From NCBI GenBank assembly GCA_036744005.1, contig DAINOJ010000006.1, forward strand, positions 55,429 through 119,428: a stretch of 64,000 nt of DNA, read 5' to 3'. Position numbers and translations under genes: made by a program. How positions within the stretch are numbered: the first letter of the stretch is position 1; each line of letters opens with the position of its first letter. The DNA comes from CALCNS01 sp937897315. Lineage in GTDB: Bacteria; Bacillota; JAAYKD01. Shown in pieces: positions 15,643 through 24,325 of the stretch. The notes beneath the pieces are model-generated. The model was not told the DNA's origin. It worked only from the letters and a program-made list of their open reading frames with translations, and did no database searches.

Positions 15643-16893
15643 ATGAGCAAAAAGATTATTGTTGTCGGTGGAGGAGCCGCTGGTATGATGGCAGCGATTG
15701 CTGCTGCCGAGCAAGGGGCTCAGGTGACTCTTTTAGAGAGAAACGATACGCTGGGCAAGAAATTAGGTATTACGGGAAAAGGTAGATGTAATCTGACCAA
15801 TGATTGTACAGAAAAAGAGTTGGTAACGAATATGCCCGGGAACGGGAAATTCCTATTCAGTGCTTTTCATCAAATGAATAGTCAACAGCTTCAATCCTTT
15901 TTTCAGAATTTAGGTGTTGAATTAAAAGTAGAGCGTGGCAAGCGGGTATTTCCGGCTTCTGACCAAGCTTCCACCATTCTAGATGCACTGAAGAAGAAGC
16001 TAATACAGCTAGATGTGGAAATACGCTATGGTCAACGAGTACAACGATTGTTGCACAATCAAGTCTCCATCCAAGGGGTAGCAACCGATAAAGCAATGTA
16101 TTATGCCGACTGTGTCATTTTAGCAACGGGTGGAGCTTCATATCCTACTACAGGTTCAACTGGGGATGGATATGCTTTGGCTCAAATGGTTGGACATACC
16201 ATTATCAAACCGCGTCCTGCTCTGATTCCGCTGGAATTGGATACCCCTTATCGGAAAGCATTGCAAGGGTTATCTCTAAAAAATGTTACCGTATCCATTC
16301 GCAACGAATCCGCGAAGCTAAAAGAAGAATTCGGCGAAATGCTTTTTACGCATTTCGGAGTGAGCGGTCCGGTAGTGCTTTCATTAAGTCGCGTGCTTTT
16401 GGATTGGGATCGTAGTCAAAACAGGATTCTAAGCATTGATCTGAAGCCAGCTTTGTCTTTTGAACAACTGGACAATCGGATTCAACGCGATTTTCAAAAG
16501 AACTTGAACAAGCAATTCAAGAATTCACTGAATGAATTGCTCCCTCTTAGCATGATTCCCGTTATTCTTGAAGAGTCTAAGATTTCATCAGACAAACCAG
16601 TACACTCCGTTACGAAAGAGGAACGGCAGAGACTTGTTGCAATACTAAAGAATTTGCAGTTTAACATCTCTGGGGTTAGGCCATTGGCAGAAGCGATTGT
16701 TACTGCCGGAGGAGTAGATACAAAGGAAATTGAACCAAAGACAATGGCTTCAAAAAAACTGAAGGGTTTGTTTTTTTCAGGAGAACTTATTGACATAGAC
16801 GGCTACACGGGTGGTTTCAATTTACAAGCTGCCTTTTCAAGTGGCTACGCCGCCGGACATCATTGCGTCCATAATCACAATTCTACGAATTAA
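15643..16893 (+). CDS. HI0933/YhiN family flavoprotein (NAD(P)/FAD-dependent oxidoreductase)
   Basis: 416 residues. The N-terminal dinucleotide-binding motif is IIVVGGGAAGMMAAIAAAEQ, followed by GKKLGITGKGRCNLTN, a family signature, and the C-terminal FAD-contact FFSGELIDIDGYTGGFNLQ. The family is widespread and its reaction is not established. It commonly lies upstream of cmk in Clostridia, as here (13 bp gap). No extra domains or missing motifs are seen. Confidence 0.88.
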   Translation: MSKKIIVVGGGAAGMMAAIAAAEQGAQVTLLERNDTLGKKLGITGKGRCNLTNDCTEKELVTNMPGNGKFLFSAFHQMNSQQLQSFFQNLGVELKVERGKRVFPASDQASTILDALKKKLIQLDVEIRYGQRVQRLLHNQVSIQGVATDKAMYYADCVILATGGASYPTTGSTGDGYALAQMVGHTIIKPRPALIPLELDTPYRKALQGLSLKNVTVSIRNESAKLKEEFGEMLFTHFGVSGPVVLSLSRVLLDWDRSQNRILSIDLKPALSFEQLDNRIQRDFQKNLNKQFKNSLNELLPLSMIPVILEESKISSDKPVHSVTKEERQRLVAILKNLQFNISGVRPLAEAIVTAGGVDTKEIEPKTMASKKLKGLFFSGELIDIDGYTGGFNLQAAFSSGYAAGHHCVHNHNSTN

Positions 16894-16906
16894 AGGAGCC
16901 GATCAA

Positions 16907-17617
16907 ATGAGCTTAACCTATGTACCTTCTAAGCTTGTCATAGCCATAGACGGACCGGCTGGAGCCGGCAAGAGCACCATTGCCAAACTCTTGGCTCAGA
17001 GATTAAACATTCTTTATTTGGATACTGGGGCAATGTATCGAGCACTAACCTGGAAAGCTTTACTTCTGGGAATATCTATTTCGGACGAAGCGAGGTTGGC
17101 GGATTTATTTCGCAAGATGAAAATGGAAGTCGTGTTGTCTAGTGATGGACAGAGAATCTTGGTCGATGACGAAGACTTTACACCATTTTTAAGGCAAAAA
17201 GAAGTGAGCGAATTGGTATCTCCTCTTTCAGCCCATGGAGAAGTTCGGAAAATTATGGTTCACAAGCAAAGAGAGCTGGCAGAAAAGGGTCAAATCGTAC
17301 TGGATGGAAGAGACATTGGCACCGTGGTATTACCTAATGCTCCCTTAAAGATCTATTTGACAGCGACATTGGATGAGCGAACGCATCGTCGGCAATTGGA
17401 GTATCAACAGCTAGGAATCTCAGTGGATTTTGAGACATTAAAAGCTGAGATTTCTGCCAGAGATTGTCGCGATTCCTCGCGGGAGCACGCCCCACTACAA
17501 AAAGCACAAGATGCTGTTCTGATTGACTCGACAGATATGACGGCGAATCAGGTCGCTGAGCGGATTGAAAAACTCTGTCGAGACCGAGGATTGATTGGTG
17601 AGAGGGATATGAAATGA
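16907..17617 (+). CDS. cmk: Cytidylate kinase
   Basis: 236 residues. The P-loop is IDGPAGAGKSTIAK, followed by LDTGAMYRALTWKAL and the conserved GRDIGTVVLP. It phosphorylates CMP and dCMP. The frame is open from 16811, but ATG 16907 follows AAAGGAG with good spacing and leaves only nine residues before the kinase fold. Its stop overlaps the plsC start by 4 bp, indicating translational coupling in the cmk-plsC-ispH/rpsA operon typical of Clostridia. Confidence 0.95.
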   Translation: MSLTYVPSKLVIAIDGPAGAGKSTIAKLLAQRLNILYLDTGAMYRALTWKALLLGISISDEARLADLFRKMKMEVVLSSDGQRILVDDEDFTPFLRQKEVSELVSPLSAHGEVRKIMVHKQRELAEKGQIVLDGRDIGTVVLPNAPLKIYLTATLDERTHRRQLEYQQLGISVDFETLKAEISARDCRDSSREHAPLQKAQDAVLIDSTDMTANQVAERIEKLCRDRGLIGERDMK

Positions 17618-18204
17618 CCTACTATCGATTTTTGTTGAACCTAGTCGGGGTTGTTTTAAGAGTGTTTTGGAATCCAGAGTATTTAGGTCGAGAGCACATT
17701 CCTAGTAAAGGTGCAGTCATTGTATGCTCCAATCATGTCAATGCCATGGACCCTTTCTTGGTAGCTTTTGGTTTCCAACGTGAAATTTCCTACTTGGCGA
17801 AAGAAGAGTTATTTCGGCATGCGATGTTGCGTCATTTTTTGATTCGCACAGGCATGATACCTGTCAAGCGTGGTCAAAGTGATCGTCAGGCCATTCGAAC
17901 AGTCATCCAACGCTTAGAAGAACAGAGAATGATTGGTATCTTTCCCGAAGGAACTCGCTCTAACAACGATGAGTTGTTGGATTTTCACGATGGAGCAGTA
18001 TATTTTGCTTTAAAAACCGGAGCAACCTTACTACCTGCGGCTATAGTCGGAGATTACAAAAAAGGGAAACGCATGAGAGTGGTATATGGTCAGGGAATAC
18101 CCGTGGCAAAGTCCGAAAGAACCGACCGGGACCAAATGCATCAAATCACTCTGCAATTGGCAGAGGAGATTAAGCGCCTCAAAGGAGTGCCTCATGGAGA
18201 TTAG
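17614..18204 (+). CDS. plsC: 1-acyl-sn-glycerol-3-phosphate acyltransferase
   Basis: 196 residues. Acyltransferase motif I is NHVNAMDPF (the catalytic NHxxxxD pattern) and motif III is FPEGTRS; a hydrophobic N-terminal helix (FLLNLVGVVLRVFW) would anchor it to the inner face of the membrane. It makes phosphatidic acid, the step after the product of gpsA (23.0 kb) is first acylated. It overlaps both cmk (4 bp) and ispH-rpsA (11 bp), so the three are probably one coupled operon. Confidence 0.93.
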   Translation: MTYYRFLLNLVGVVLRVFWNPEYLGREHIPSKGAVIVCSNHVNAMDPFLVAFGFQREISYLAKEELFRHAMLRHFLIRTGMIPVKRGQSDRQAIRTVIQRLEEQRMIGIFPEGTRSNNDELLDFHDGAVYFALKTGATLLPAAIVGDYKKGKRMRVVYGQGIPVAKSERTDRDQMHQITLQLAEEIKRLKGVPHGD

Positions 18205-20269
18205 GAAGGCAGAGCATCTTGGATTTTGCGGCGGCGTAAAGCGAGCTATTCTCATGGCAGAGGATCAACTTTCTCAAAAGCAACAATTAGATGTACTCGG
18301 ATCTTTAGTACACAATCCTCGATTGATTCAGGAAATGGAGCAGAGGGGTTTACACACCCTAAAAGACATCGATGAGATTGAAGTTGGACAAACAGTTATG
18401 ATTAGAGCTCATGGTACAGGGCCGAGTACGTATGCCGAGCTTGGGAAACGCGAGGCTCGAGTTTTAGATGCCACATGTCCCAGTGTGAAGAAAATTTTTG
18501 ATTTAGCCAAAAAGCATGCTGATCTTGGAGATGTTATTTTAATCCTGGGTGAGAAGAATCACCCAGAAGTAGAAGCCATTGCAGAATGGTCTGGGGAGCA
18601 TGGTGTCATTATCGAGACCATGGAAGACTTAGCACAACTCGATTCTCATCGAAAAGTTGTGGTTTTAAGCCAGTCCACTCTAGCAGAAGAGGTGTTTGAA
18701 ACATTTCTTTTTGAAATTAGAAGGATTTTTGACTCCCCTGTCGTATATAATACTATATGTTCTGCGACAAGATTAAGACAAGAAGCTGCTGTTTTGTTAG
18801 CTCGCCAAGTGGATTTGATGTTGGTAATTGGAAGTAAACAAAGTGCCAATTCCCGTCATCTCTACGATTTATGCGTTGCTGTGAATTCTAATACCTACCT
18901 GTTAACGGGTGCGGCAGAGATACAAGCAGAGTGGTTTCATCAAGTTCGAGTCGTTGGATTAACGGCCGGAGCGTCCGTTCCGGATTGGATAATTAAGGAG
19001 GTAGAAACTAACGTGTTGGAAAAAGAACTCAAAATCAATGAAGGTGAAGCAGCTGTGAATCCTGAAGTTGAAGAACAAAAAACCACCGATGTCGAGAAGA
19101 AAAACGACCAAGTTGTGGAAGAAGCGGTTGATACTCAGAATGAGCCTGCCGTAGATCATGAAGAATTCGATATGGAATCCTTTCATTTGCCCCGTTATAC
19201 CCCGGGAGACATCATTCAAGCGACCGTGGTACAAGTGGGTAACGATGAGATCCTTGTTGATGTCGGGCAAAAGTCTGAAGGTGTGATTCCGCGTAAAGAG
19301 TTTTCCGCCGATTCTTCAGTTCTGCCTACTGATGTTTTAAATGTCGGAGATGAAATCACGGTGATGGTGGTTCGTAATGAAGATCAAGAGGGACGTTTAA
19401 CTTTCTCAAAGAAAAGAGCAGATCAACGTCAACATTGGATTAAGTTCACCGAATCATTAAACCAAAATGAAGTCATAGAAGGCAAGGTTTTGGAGTTGGT
19501 AAAAGGGGGACTCATCGTAGATATCGGAGTTAGAGCCTTTATGCCTGCCTCGCTTGCTGAGCGTCGTTTTACTAGCGATTTGAAACATTTGGTCGGTGAA
19601 ACCGTAAGGGTTCGTTTGGTTGAAGTGGACCCAGAAAAACGCAGAGCGATTGTCAACCGCAAAATGGTTTTGGAAGAAGAAGCCGTAGCCGGTCGCGATG
19701 CTTTCTGGCAAAACACCCATGAAGGCGATGTTGTCAAAGGAGTGGTCCGCAGACTGACAAAATTCGGTGCATTTGTCGATTTAGGTGGGATTGATGGTCT
19801 CTTGCACATTTCGGATTTAGATTATTATCGTGTCAAAGATCCATCCGAAGTCGTTAGTATTGATCAACAGTTGGAATTAAAAGTGTTGAAACTTGATCCG
19901 GATGCCGGGAGAATTTCACTTGGCTTAAAACAAATGAAAATGGAACCCTGGGAAGCATTTGCCCATGACTTTGCGTCAGGTGATGTTGTACATGGAACCG
20001 TTGTTCGTATCACACCTTGGGGCGCATTTGTGAATGTTCGACCAGGGATTGATGGTTTGATTCATATTTCGGAACTCGACAATCGCCGTGTTGAGAAGGT
20101 GGATGATGTCGTATCTGTTGGTAAAGAAGTTGAAGCCAAAATCCTGGAAATCGACTTAAACCGAAAACGTCTTAGTCTGTCTTTGCGAGCATTGCTTGGG
20201 GAAGAGAGTTATGACCAAGACACCATGGACCAAATGATTGAAGAAGTTCAGGAACAAGAGAATCAATAA
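18194..20269 (+). CDS. ispH-rpsA: Fusion of HMBPP reductase IspH and S1-type ribosomal protein
   Basis: 691 residues. Residues 1-275 are IspH, the [4Fe-4S] enzyme of the last MEP-pathway step, with its three cluster cysteines in GFCGG (Cys12), ATCPSVKK (Cys95) and ICSATR (Cys189). A Glu-rich linker (about 275-330) leads to four S1 RNA-binding repeats starting near residues 335, 422, 508 and 594. This fusion is known in Clostridia. ATG 18194 follows AAAGGAG; the frame extends upstream to 18086 inside plsC but without a good site. An in-frame internal start at 19013 may also make the S1 part alone. Confidence 0.93.
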   Translation: MEIRKAEHLGFCGGVKRAILMAEDQLSQKQQLDVLGSLVHNPRLIQEMEQRGLHTLKDIDEIEVGQTVMIRAHGTGPSTYAELGKREARVLDATCPSVKKIFDLAKKHADLGDVILILGEKNHPEVEAIAEWSGEHGVIIETMEDLAQLDSHRKVVVLSQSTLAEEVFETFLFEIRRIFDSPVVYNTICSATRLRQEAAVLLARQVDLMLVIGSKQSANSRHLYDLCVAVNSNTYLLTGAAEIQAEWFHQVRVVGLTAGASVPDWIIKEVETNVLEKELKINEGEAAVNPEVEEQKTTDVEKKNDQVVEEAVDTQNEPAVDHEEFDMESFHLPRYTPGDIIQATVVQVGNDEILVDVGQKSEGVIPRKEFSADSSVLPTDVLNVGDEITVMVVRNEDQEGRLTFSKKRADQRQHWIKFTESLNQNEVIEGKVLELVKGGLIVDIGVRAFMPASLAERRFTSDLKHLVGETVRVRLVEVDPEKRRAIVNRKMVLEEEAVAGRDAFWQNTHEGDVVKGVVRRLTKFGAFVDLGGIDGLLHISDLDYYRVKDPSEVVSIDQQLELKVLKLDPDAGRISLGLKQMKMEPWEAFAHDFASGDVVHGTVVRITPWGAFVNVRPGIDGLIHISELDNRRVEKVDDVVSVGKEVEAKILEIDLNRKRLSLSLRALLGEESYDQDTMDQMIEEVQEQENQ
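18995..19015 (+). promoter_or_regulatory. Possible internal ribosome binding site and GTG start for a free S1 protein
   Basis: AAGGAGG at 18995-19001 is followed 11 bases later by an in-frame GTG at 19013, exactly at the IspH/linker boundary. Initiation there would give a 418-residue S1 protein. The same bases encode Lys-Glu-Val of the conserved IspH C-terminus, so coincidence is possible. Confidence 0.4.
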
Positions 20270-20286
20270 GTTCTAAAAAGAAACAA

Positions 20287-20317
20287 GATGGGCTGTAGCA
20301 ATGGGCTGCAGCCCATC
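20287..20317 (+). promoter_or_regulatory. GC-rich hairpin between ispH-rpsA and the radical SAM gene
   Basis: GATGGGCTG (20287-20295) can pair with CAGCCCATC (20309-20317). The overlapping ATGGGCTGCAGCCCAT (20301-20316) is a perfect 16 bp palindrome, so two alternative folds exist. There is no T-run; it may be an RNA-stability element or weak terminator. Confidence 0.5.
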
Positions 20318-20344
20318 CATTTGAATAAGAGTAAGGATGATATC

Positions 20345-21688
20345 ATGCAACGACCAACCATTTCAAACATCATACCACATTCCATTGCAGGTCAAACATT
20401 GCTGAAAGCGGGTTGGCAATTGCTTCAGATTAACGGAAAAGAAGTCCGGGATATCATCGATTATCAAATTGCGATCACAGACAACAAGCTGGAGACGCTT
20501 TGGCTAAATACCGAGGGGGAGAAGATACCAATAACCCTCGATAAAGAAATAGATCAGGATTTGGGTATAGAATTCTCAACCTTGACATTGGACAAACCCA
20601 TCTCCTGCAAGAATCATTGTCTATTTTGCTTTGTGGATCAACTACCCAAAGGGTTGCGCCGGACGTTGTATTATAAGGATGATGACTATCGATTATCCTT
20701 TCTCAGCGGGAGTTATATCACTTTGTCCAATACTTCTTGGACCGATTTAGAACGAATCGTCGCTTTAAAACTAAGCCCGCTTTATGTTTCGGTTCATGCT
20801 TGGCAACCAGAAATAAGGCAAGCATTGGTTCGTTGCAATCGCGATGACTTTCAGGAGAAATTCATTTACCTCATCGAACATGGTATCGAAATGCATTGTC
20901 AAATCGTTGTATGCCCAGAAATCAATGATGGTGCTGTACTTCAGCAAACTGCAGAGCAGTTACTAACTTATTTGCCCAACATACTCAGCGTCGCCCTTGT
21001 CCCTGTGGGATTGACGGGTCACAGGGAGAAACTTCATCCCTTACGATTACATCGAGCGGATGAAGCAGAGGCATTGCTAAACCAAATCAATGAATTGCAA
21101 CAGATTGCACTCGAAAAAACGGAATCACGCTTATTTTGGGCTGCAGATGAGATATACTTGAAAGCCAACCGACCCATTCCACCTGCCAATTATTATGAGG
21201 GATATCCTGTGTTGGAAGATGGAGTTGGATTGATTCGCTCCTTCTGGGAGGAGTGGAGAGAAATCAAGAATAGATCCAATATCCTTGCGGTAAAGCAAAC
21301 CAAATTCCGTTTGGTCACAGGTGTAAGTGGCGCGTATGCACTACAACCCATCGTCGACGAGTTAAATCGTAGGGAAGATCTCAAGGTCAACCTTCAAGTG
21401 ATTCAAAACGATTTTTTTGGTCACACAGTTACAGTTAGTGGATTGATTACCGGTGGAGATATCATAAAACAGCTGACACCCGAAGCAGGGGAGCTGGTTC
21501 TTTTGCCGGGTATTATGCTACGGGATGGTGGAGATGTCTATTTGGATAACACGAAGCCAGAGGATATTGAACATGCCTTTCCCGAAACAACATTTCAATG
21601 GATTGAACCAACGGCAACTGCATTATTTGAAACCATTTTTCTTCAAAGATCCAATCGAAAAAAGAGAACCATTAGAAGGAGTATCTGA
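20345..21688 (+). CDS. DUF512 radical SAM protein with N-terminal PDZ-like domain
   Basis: 447 residues. A PDZ-like N-terminus (HSIAGQTLLKAGWQLLQING) precedes a radical SAM-like core with the cysteines CKNHCLFCF (spacing CxxxCxxC) and a C-terminal DUF512 domain ending near GGDVYLDNT. The family is conserved in Clostridia and Cyanobacteria, usually next to der, and its reaction is unknown. ATG 20345 follows AAGGATGA; the 19-codon upstream extension crosses the hairpin region and has no good site. It lies 2 bp before der, so joint expression is likely. Confidence 0.85.
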   Translation: MQRPTISNIIPHSIAGQTLLKAGWQLLQINGKEVRDIIDYQIAITDNKLETLWLNTEGEKIPITLDKEIDQDLGIEFSTLTLDKPISCKNHCLFCFVDQLPKGLRRTLYYKDDDYRLSFLSGSYITLSNTSWTDLERIVALKLSPLYVSVHAWQPEIRQALVRCNRDDFQEKFIYLIEHGIEMHCQIVVCPEINDGAVLQQTAEQLLTYLPNILSVALVPVGLTGHREKLHPLRLHRADEAEALLNQINELQQIALEKTESRLFWAADEIYLKANRPIPPANYYEGYPVLEDGVGLIRSFWEEWREIKNRSNILAVKQTKFRLVTGVSGAYALQPIVDELNRREDLKVNLQVIQNDFFGHTVTVSGLITGGDIIKQLTPEAGELVLLPGIMLRDGGDVYLDNTKPEDIEHAFPETTFQWIEPTATALFETIFLQRSNRKKRTIRRSI

Positions 21689-21690
21689 TT

Positions 21691-23007
21691 ATGGAAGCGA
21701 TTGTAGCGATAGTGGGCAGGCCCAATGTGGGAAAATCCACTTTATTTAATAGACTGATTGGCCAACGATTAGCCATTGTAGAGGATATTCCAGGTATTAC
21801 AAGGGATCGTTTATATGGAGATACCGAATGGACCGGACATCATTTTACCCTAATCGATACCGGAGGTATTGAAATTGAAGGCAATACTGACATTTCTGTT
21901 CAAACACGTAAACAAGCAGAAATCGCCATTGCTGAAGCAGATCTTATCTTGTTCTTGACAGACGGGAAACAGGGTTTGCAGGCGGATGATCATGAAATTG
22001 CCGAGTACTTACGAAAATCGAAGAAGCCAGTTTTGCTGGTTGTCAATAAAATCGATAATGTAGCGATGGTGCAACAAATCTATGATTTCTACGAGTTGGG
22101 CTTAGGAGATCCTTTGGAGATTTCCGCCGTCAACGGTTTAAATATCGGCGATTTGCTTGATGCCATTGTAGAAGCCATTCCGAGTCAAACAATGGATGAG
22201 GTGGAGGACGACAGCATTAAGATTAGTTTCATTGGTCGACCCAATGTGGGTAAATCCTCTCTGATTAACTCGATTTTAGGTGAAGAAAGGGTTATCGTTT
22301 CCAATGTGCCTGGAACGACAAGGGATGCGATTGATACACTTTTCGAATGGCAGGAACAAAAATACACACTCATCGATACAGCTGGCATGCGGCGGAAAAG
22401 TAAGATTTACGAAAACGTAGAACGTTTCAGTGTTTTACGAGCTCTAAGAGCAGTGGATCGGTCCGATGTTGTGATGATGGTTTTAGATGCTGTAGAAGGT
22501 GTAACAGAACAAGACCAAAGAATTGCCGGCTATGCCCACGAAAAGGGACGAGGTATGATTTTAGTAGTGAATAAATGGGATTTAGTTGAAAAAGATTCCA
22601 AAACTGCGGATCAAATGGCAAAGAAAATTAAAGACGATCTTATTTTTGTCAGTTATGCACCCGTTGTTTTTGTGTCTGCTTTAACCGGGCAACGAATTCC
22701 TCGCCTTCTTGAATTAGTGAATTATGTATCTGAGCAACAAAACATGAGATTGCAAACCAGCAGTATCAATGATTTATTACAAGAAGCGATGCGCATGAAC
22801 CCTCCACCCAATGTGAGTGGAAGGAAGCTAAAAATATACTATGTGAGTCAGGTCGCGGTGAAACCACCGGTTTTTGTGTTCTTTGCCAATGATCCGGAAC
22901 TAGCACACTTTTCTTATATTCGATACTTAGAGAATCAAATTCGAGCCACCTATGGTTTTGAAGGGACTCCCATTAAACTAACATTCAGAGCAAGGGAGAG
23001 AAACTGA
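21691..23007 (+). CDS. der: Ribosome-associated GTPase Der (EngA)
   Basis: 438 residues with two G domains in tandem: GRPNVGKSTLFN near residue 8 and GRPNVGKSSLIN near residue 183, each with its own DTGG/DTAG and NKxD motifs (NKID, NKWD), and a C-terminal KH-like domain. It acts in 50S subunit assembly. The double G domain is unique to this family, so identification is secure. Its last base is the first base of the gpsA ATG, so the two are translationally linked. Confidence 0.97.
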   Translation: MEAIVAIVGRPNVGKSTLFNRLIGQRLAIVEDIPGITRDRLYGDTEWTGHHFTLIDTGGIEIEGNTDISVQTRKQAEIAIAEADLILFLTDGKQGLQADDHEIAEYLRKSKKPVLLVVNKIDNVAMVQQIYDFYELGLGDPLEISAVNGLNIGDLLDAIVEAIPSQTMDEVEDDSIKISFIGRPNVGKSSLINSILGEERVIVSNVPGTTRDAIDTLFEWQEQKYTLIDTAGMRRKSKIYENVERFSVLRALRAVDRSDVVMMVLDAVEGVTEQDQRIAGYAHEKGRGMILVVNKWDLVEKDSKTADQMAKKIKDDLIFVSYAPVVFVSALTGQRIPRLLELVNYVSEQQNMRLQTSSINDLLQEAMRMNPPPNVSGRKLKIYYVSQVAVKPPVFVFFANDPELAHFSYIRYLENQIRATYGFEGTPIKLTFRARERN

Positions 23008-24047
23008 TGAAAGGTCAAATCACGGTACTTGGAGCAGGAGCATGGGGAACAGTACTGTCCAAAATTTTAGCTGAAAATGGATATACAGTTCACTTATGGA
23101 GCTATGAATCTGAAGTGGCTGAGCAAATAAATCGGGAACATCAAAATGTTGCTTATTTACCTCATATTGTTCTACCTGAACAAGTAATCGCTTACACCCA
23201 TCCTGAGCAAGCAGTGTTGGGTTCAGAGGCTATCATCAATGTGGTAATCTCCCGTGGAATACGTGATTTGCTTCGTGAAATGCCGATTGGTGTAGCAGAT
23301 AAGCCCTGGTTATCTGCTACAAAAGGCTTGGAACCTCAAACCGGCTTGAGAATATCTCAGATTCTTTTGTCCACCGGAAAAGCCAAAAGGGAACAATTGG
23401 CCGTTCTGTCGGGGCCAAATCTAGCATCCGAAATCGCATTGGAAGCTCCTGCAACGAGTGTTGTGGGTGCGGAAACAAAAGAGATTGCTCTCTATTTCCA
23501 GAGTGCCTTAATGAGGCCTTATTTTAGGATCTATATACAGCCAGACCCCATTGGAGTAGAATTGGGAGGGGCATTGAAAAACATCATCGCATTAGCTGCA
23601 GGGATCTGTGACGGTTTAAAAATTGGCGACAATGGTAAAGCTGCTTTAATTACGCGAGGTTTATCTGAGATGACTCGATTGGGTGTGCAGTTAGGTGCCG
23701 AAGCCGAAACCTTTTCCGGACTGTCAGGAATGGGGGATCTAGTCGCCACTTGCGCCAGCCATCATAGTCGAAATCGTTGGTGTGGTGAGCAATTGGGATT
23801 GGGGAGAAATCTGGATGAGATTATCTCCTCTACCCATTCGGTAGTCGAAGGAGTTCGCACGACTCAAGCCGTCATGGATATCGCCAGAAAATTATACCTG
23901 GAGTTACCTATTACTTCAGCGGTATATGAGATTCTTTTTGAGGGTAAAGATCCGGCTCAGCAGGTGGAACAATTGATGAGTCGTATGGCACGACCTGAAA
24001 ATGTATCATTGGCTCAGAAAAAATGGGAACGATCTTCTCATCTTTAA
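23007..24047 (+). CDS. gpsA: Glycerol-3-phosphate dehydrogenase (NAD(P)+)
   Basis: 346 residues. The N-terminal dinucleotide motif is ITVLGAGAWGTVLSKIL, the catalytic region contains GALKNIIALAAGICDGLKIGDN with the conserved Lys, and the substrate-binding segment is TFSGLSGMGDLVATC. It makes sn-glycerol-3-phosphate for phospholipid synthesis, feeding plsC upstream. In many Bacillota plsY lies between der and gpsA; it is not present here, so the first acyltransferase must be encoded elsewhere. Confidence 0.96.
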   Translation: MKGQITVLGAGAWGTVLSKILAENGYTVHLWSYESEVAEQINREHQNVAYLPHIVLPEQVIAYTHPEQAVLGSEAIINVVISRGIRDLLREMPIGVADKPWLSATKGLEPQTGLRISQILLSTGKAKREQLAVLSGPNLASEIALEAPATSVVGAETKEIALYFQSALMRPYFRIYIQPDPIGVELGGALKNIIALAAGICDGLKIGDNGKAALITRGLSEMTRLGVQLGAEAETFSGLSGMGDLVATCASHHSRNRWCGEQLGLGRNLDEIISSTHSVVEGVRTTQAVMDIARKLYLELPITSAVYEILFEGKDPAQQVEQLMSRMARPENVSLAQKKWERSSHL

Positions 24048-24058
24048 GACTAAATACA

Positions 24059-24088
24059 TTGACAACATAGTCGTTCATCGCGTATAAT
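24059..24088 (+). promoter_or_regulatory. Promoter of the alaS T-box leader
   Basis: Perfect TTGACA (24059-24064), 18 bp spacer, perfect TATAAT (24083-24088), just after gpsA. Confidence 0.88.
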
Positions 24089-24094
24089 ACCGAT

Positions 24095-24312
24095 AACGCT
24101 ATGATGGAGACAAAACAATCGAATGCACACAGCGAGGATTTGAAGGTGTGAGAAATCCTGCAAATGGTTGTTTATTGGCCACTCCTGAGCTTTTGTGCGA
24201 ACACAAACGGTGAACCCCGTTATCGGTGTGAGAGATCGGCGTAATCCGATGAATCAGGGTGGTACCACGATATACATCGTCCCTGAGCGTAAGCTCAGGG
24301 ACTTATTTTTTT
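24095..24312 (+). promoter_or_regulatory. T-box riboswitch controlling alaS (specifier GCC, Ala)
   Basis: The T-box sequence AGGGTGGTACCACG is at 24256-24269. The terminator follows: GTCCCTGAGC (24279-24288) pairs with GCTCAGGGAC (24293-24302), then a T-rich tail to 24312. In stem I, GGAG and AAACAA on the 5' side pair with TTGTTT and CTCC on the 3' side, leaving the specifier loop with GCC at 24178-24180, an alanine codon matching the downstream gene. Uncharged tRNA-Ala would stabilise the antiterminator and turn alaS on. Confidence 0.92.
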
Positions 24313-24325
24313 AGGAGGGATACCA

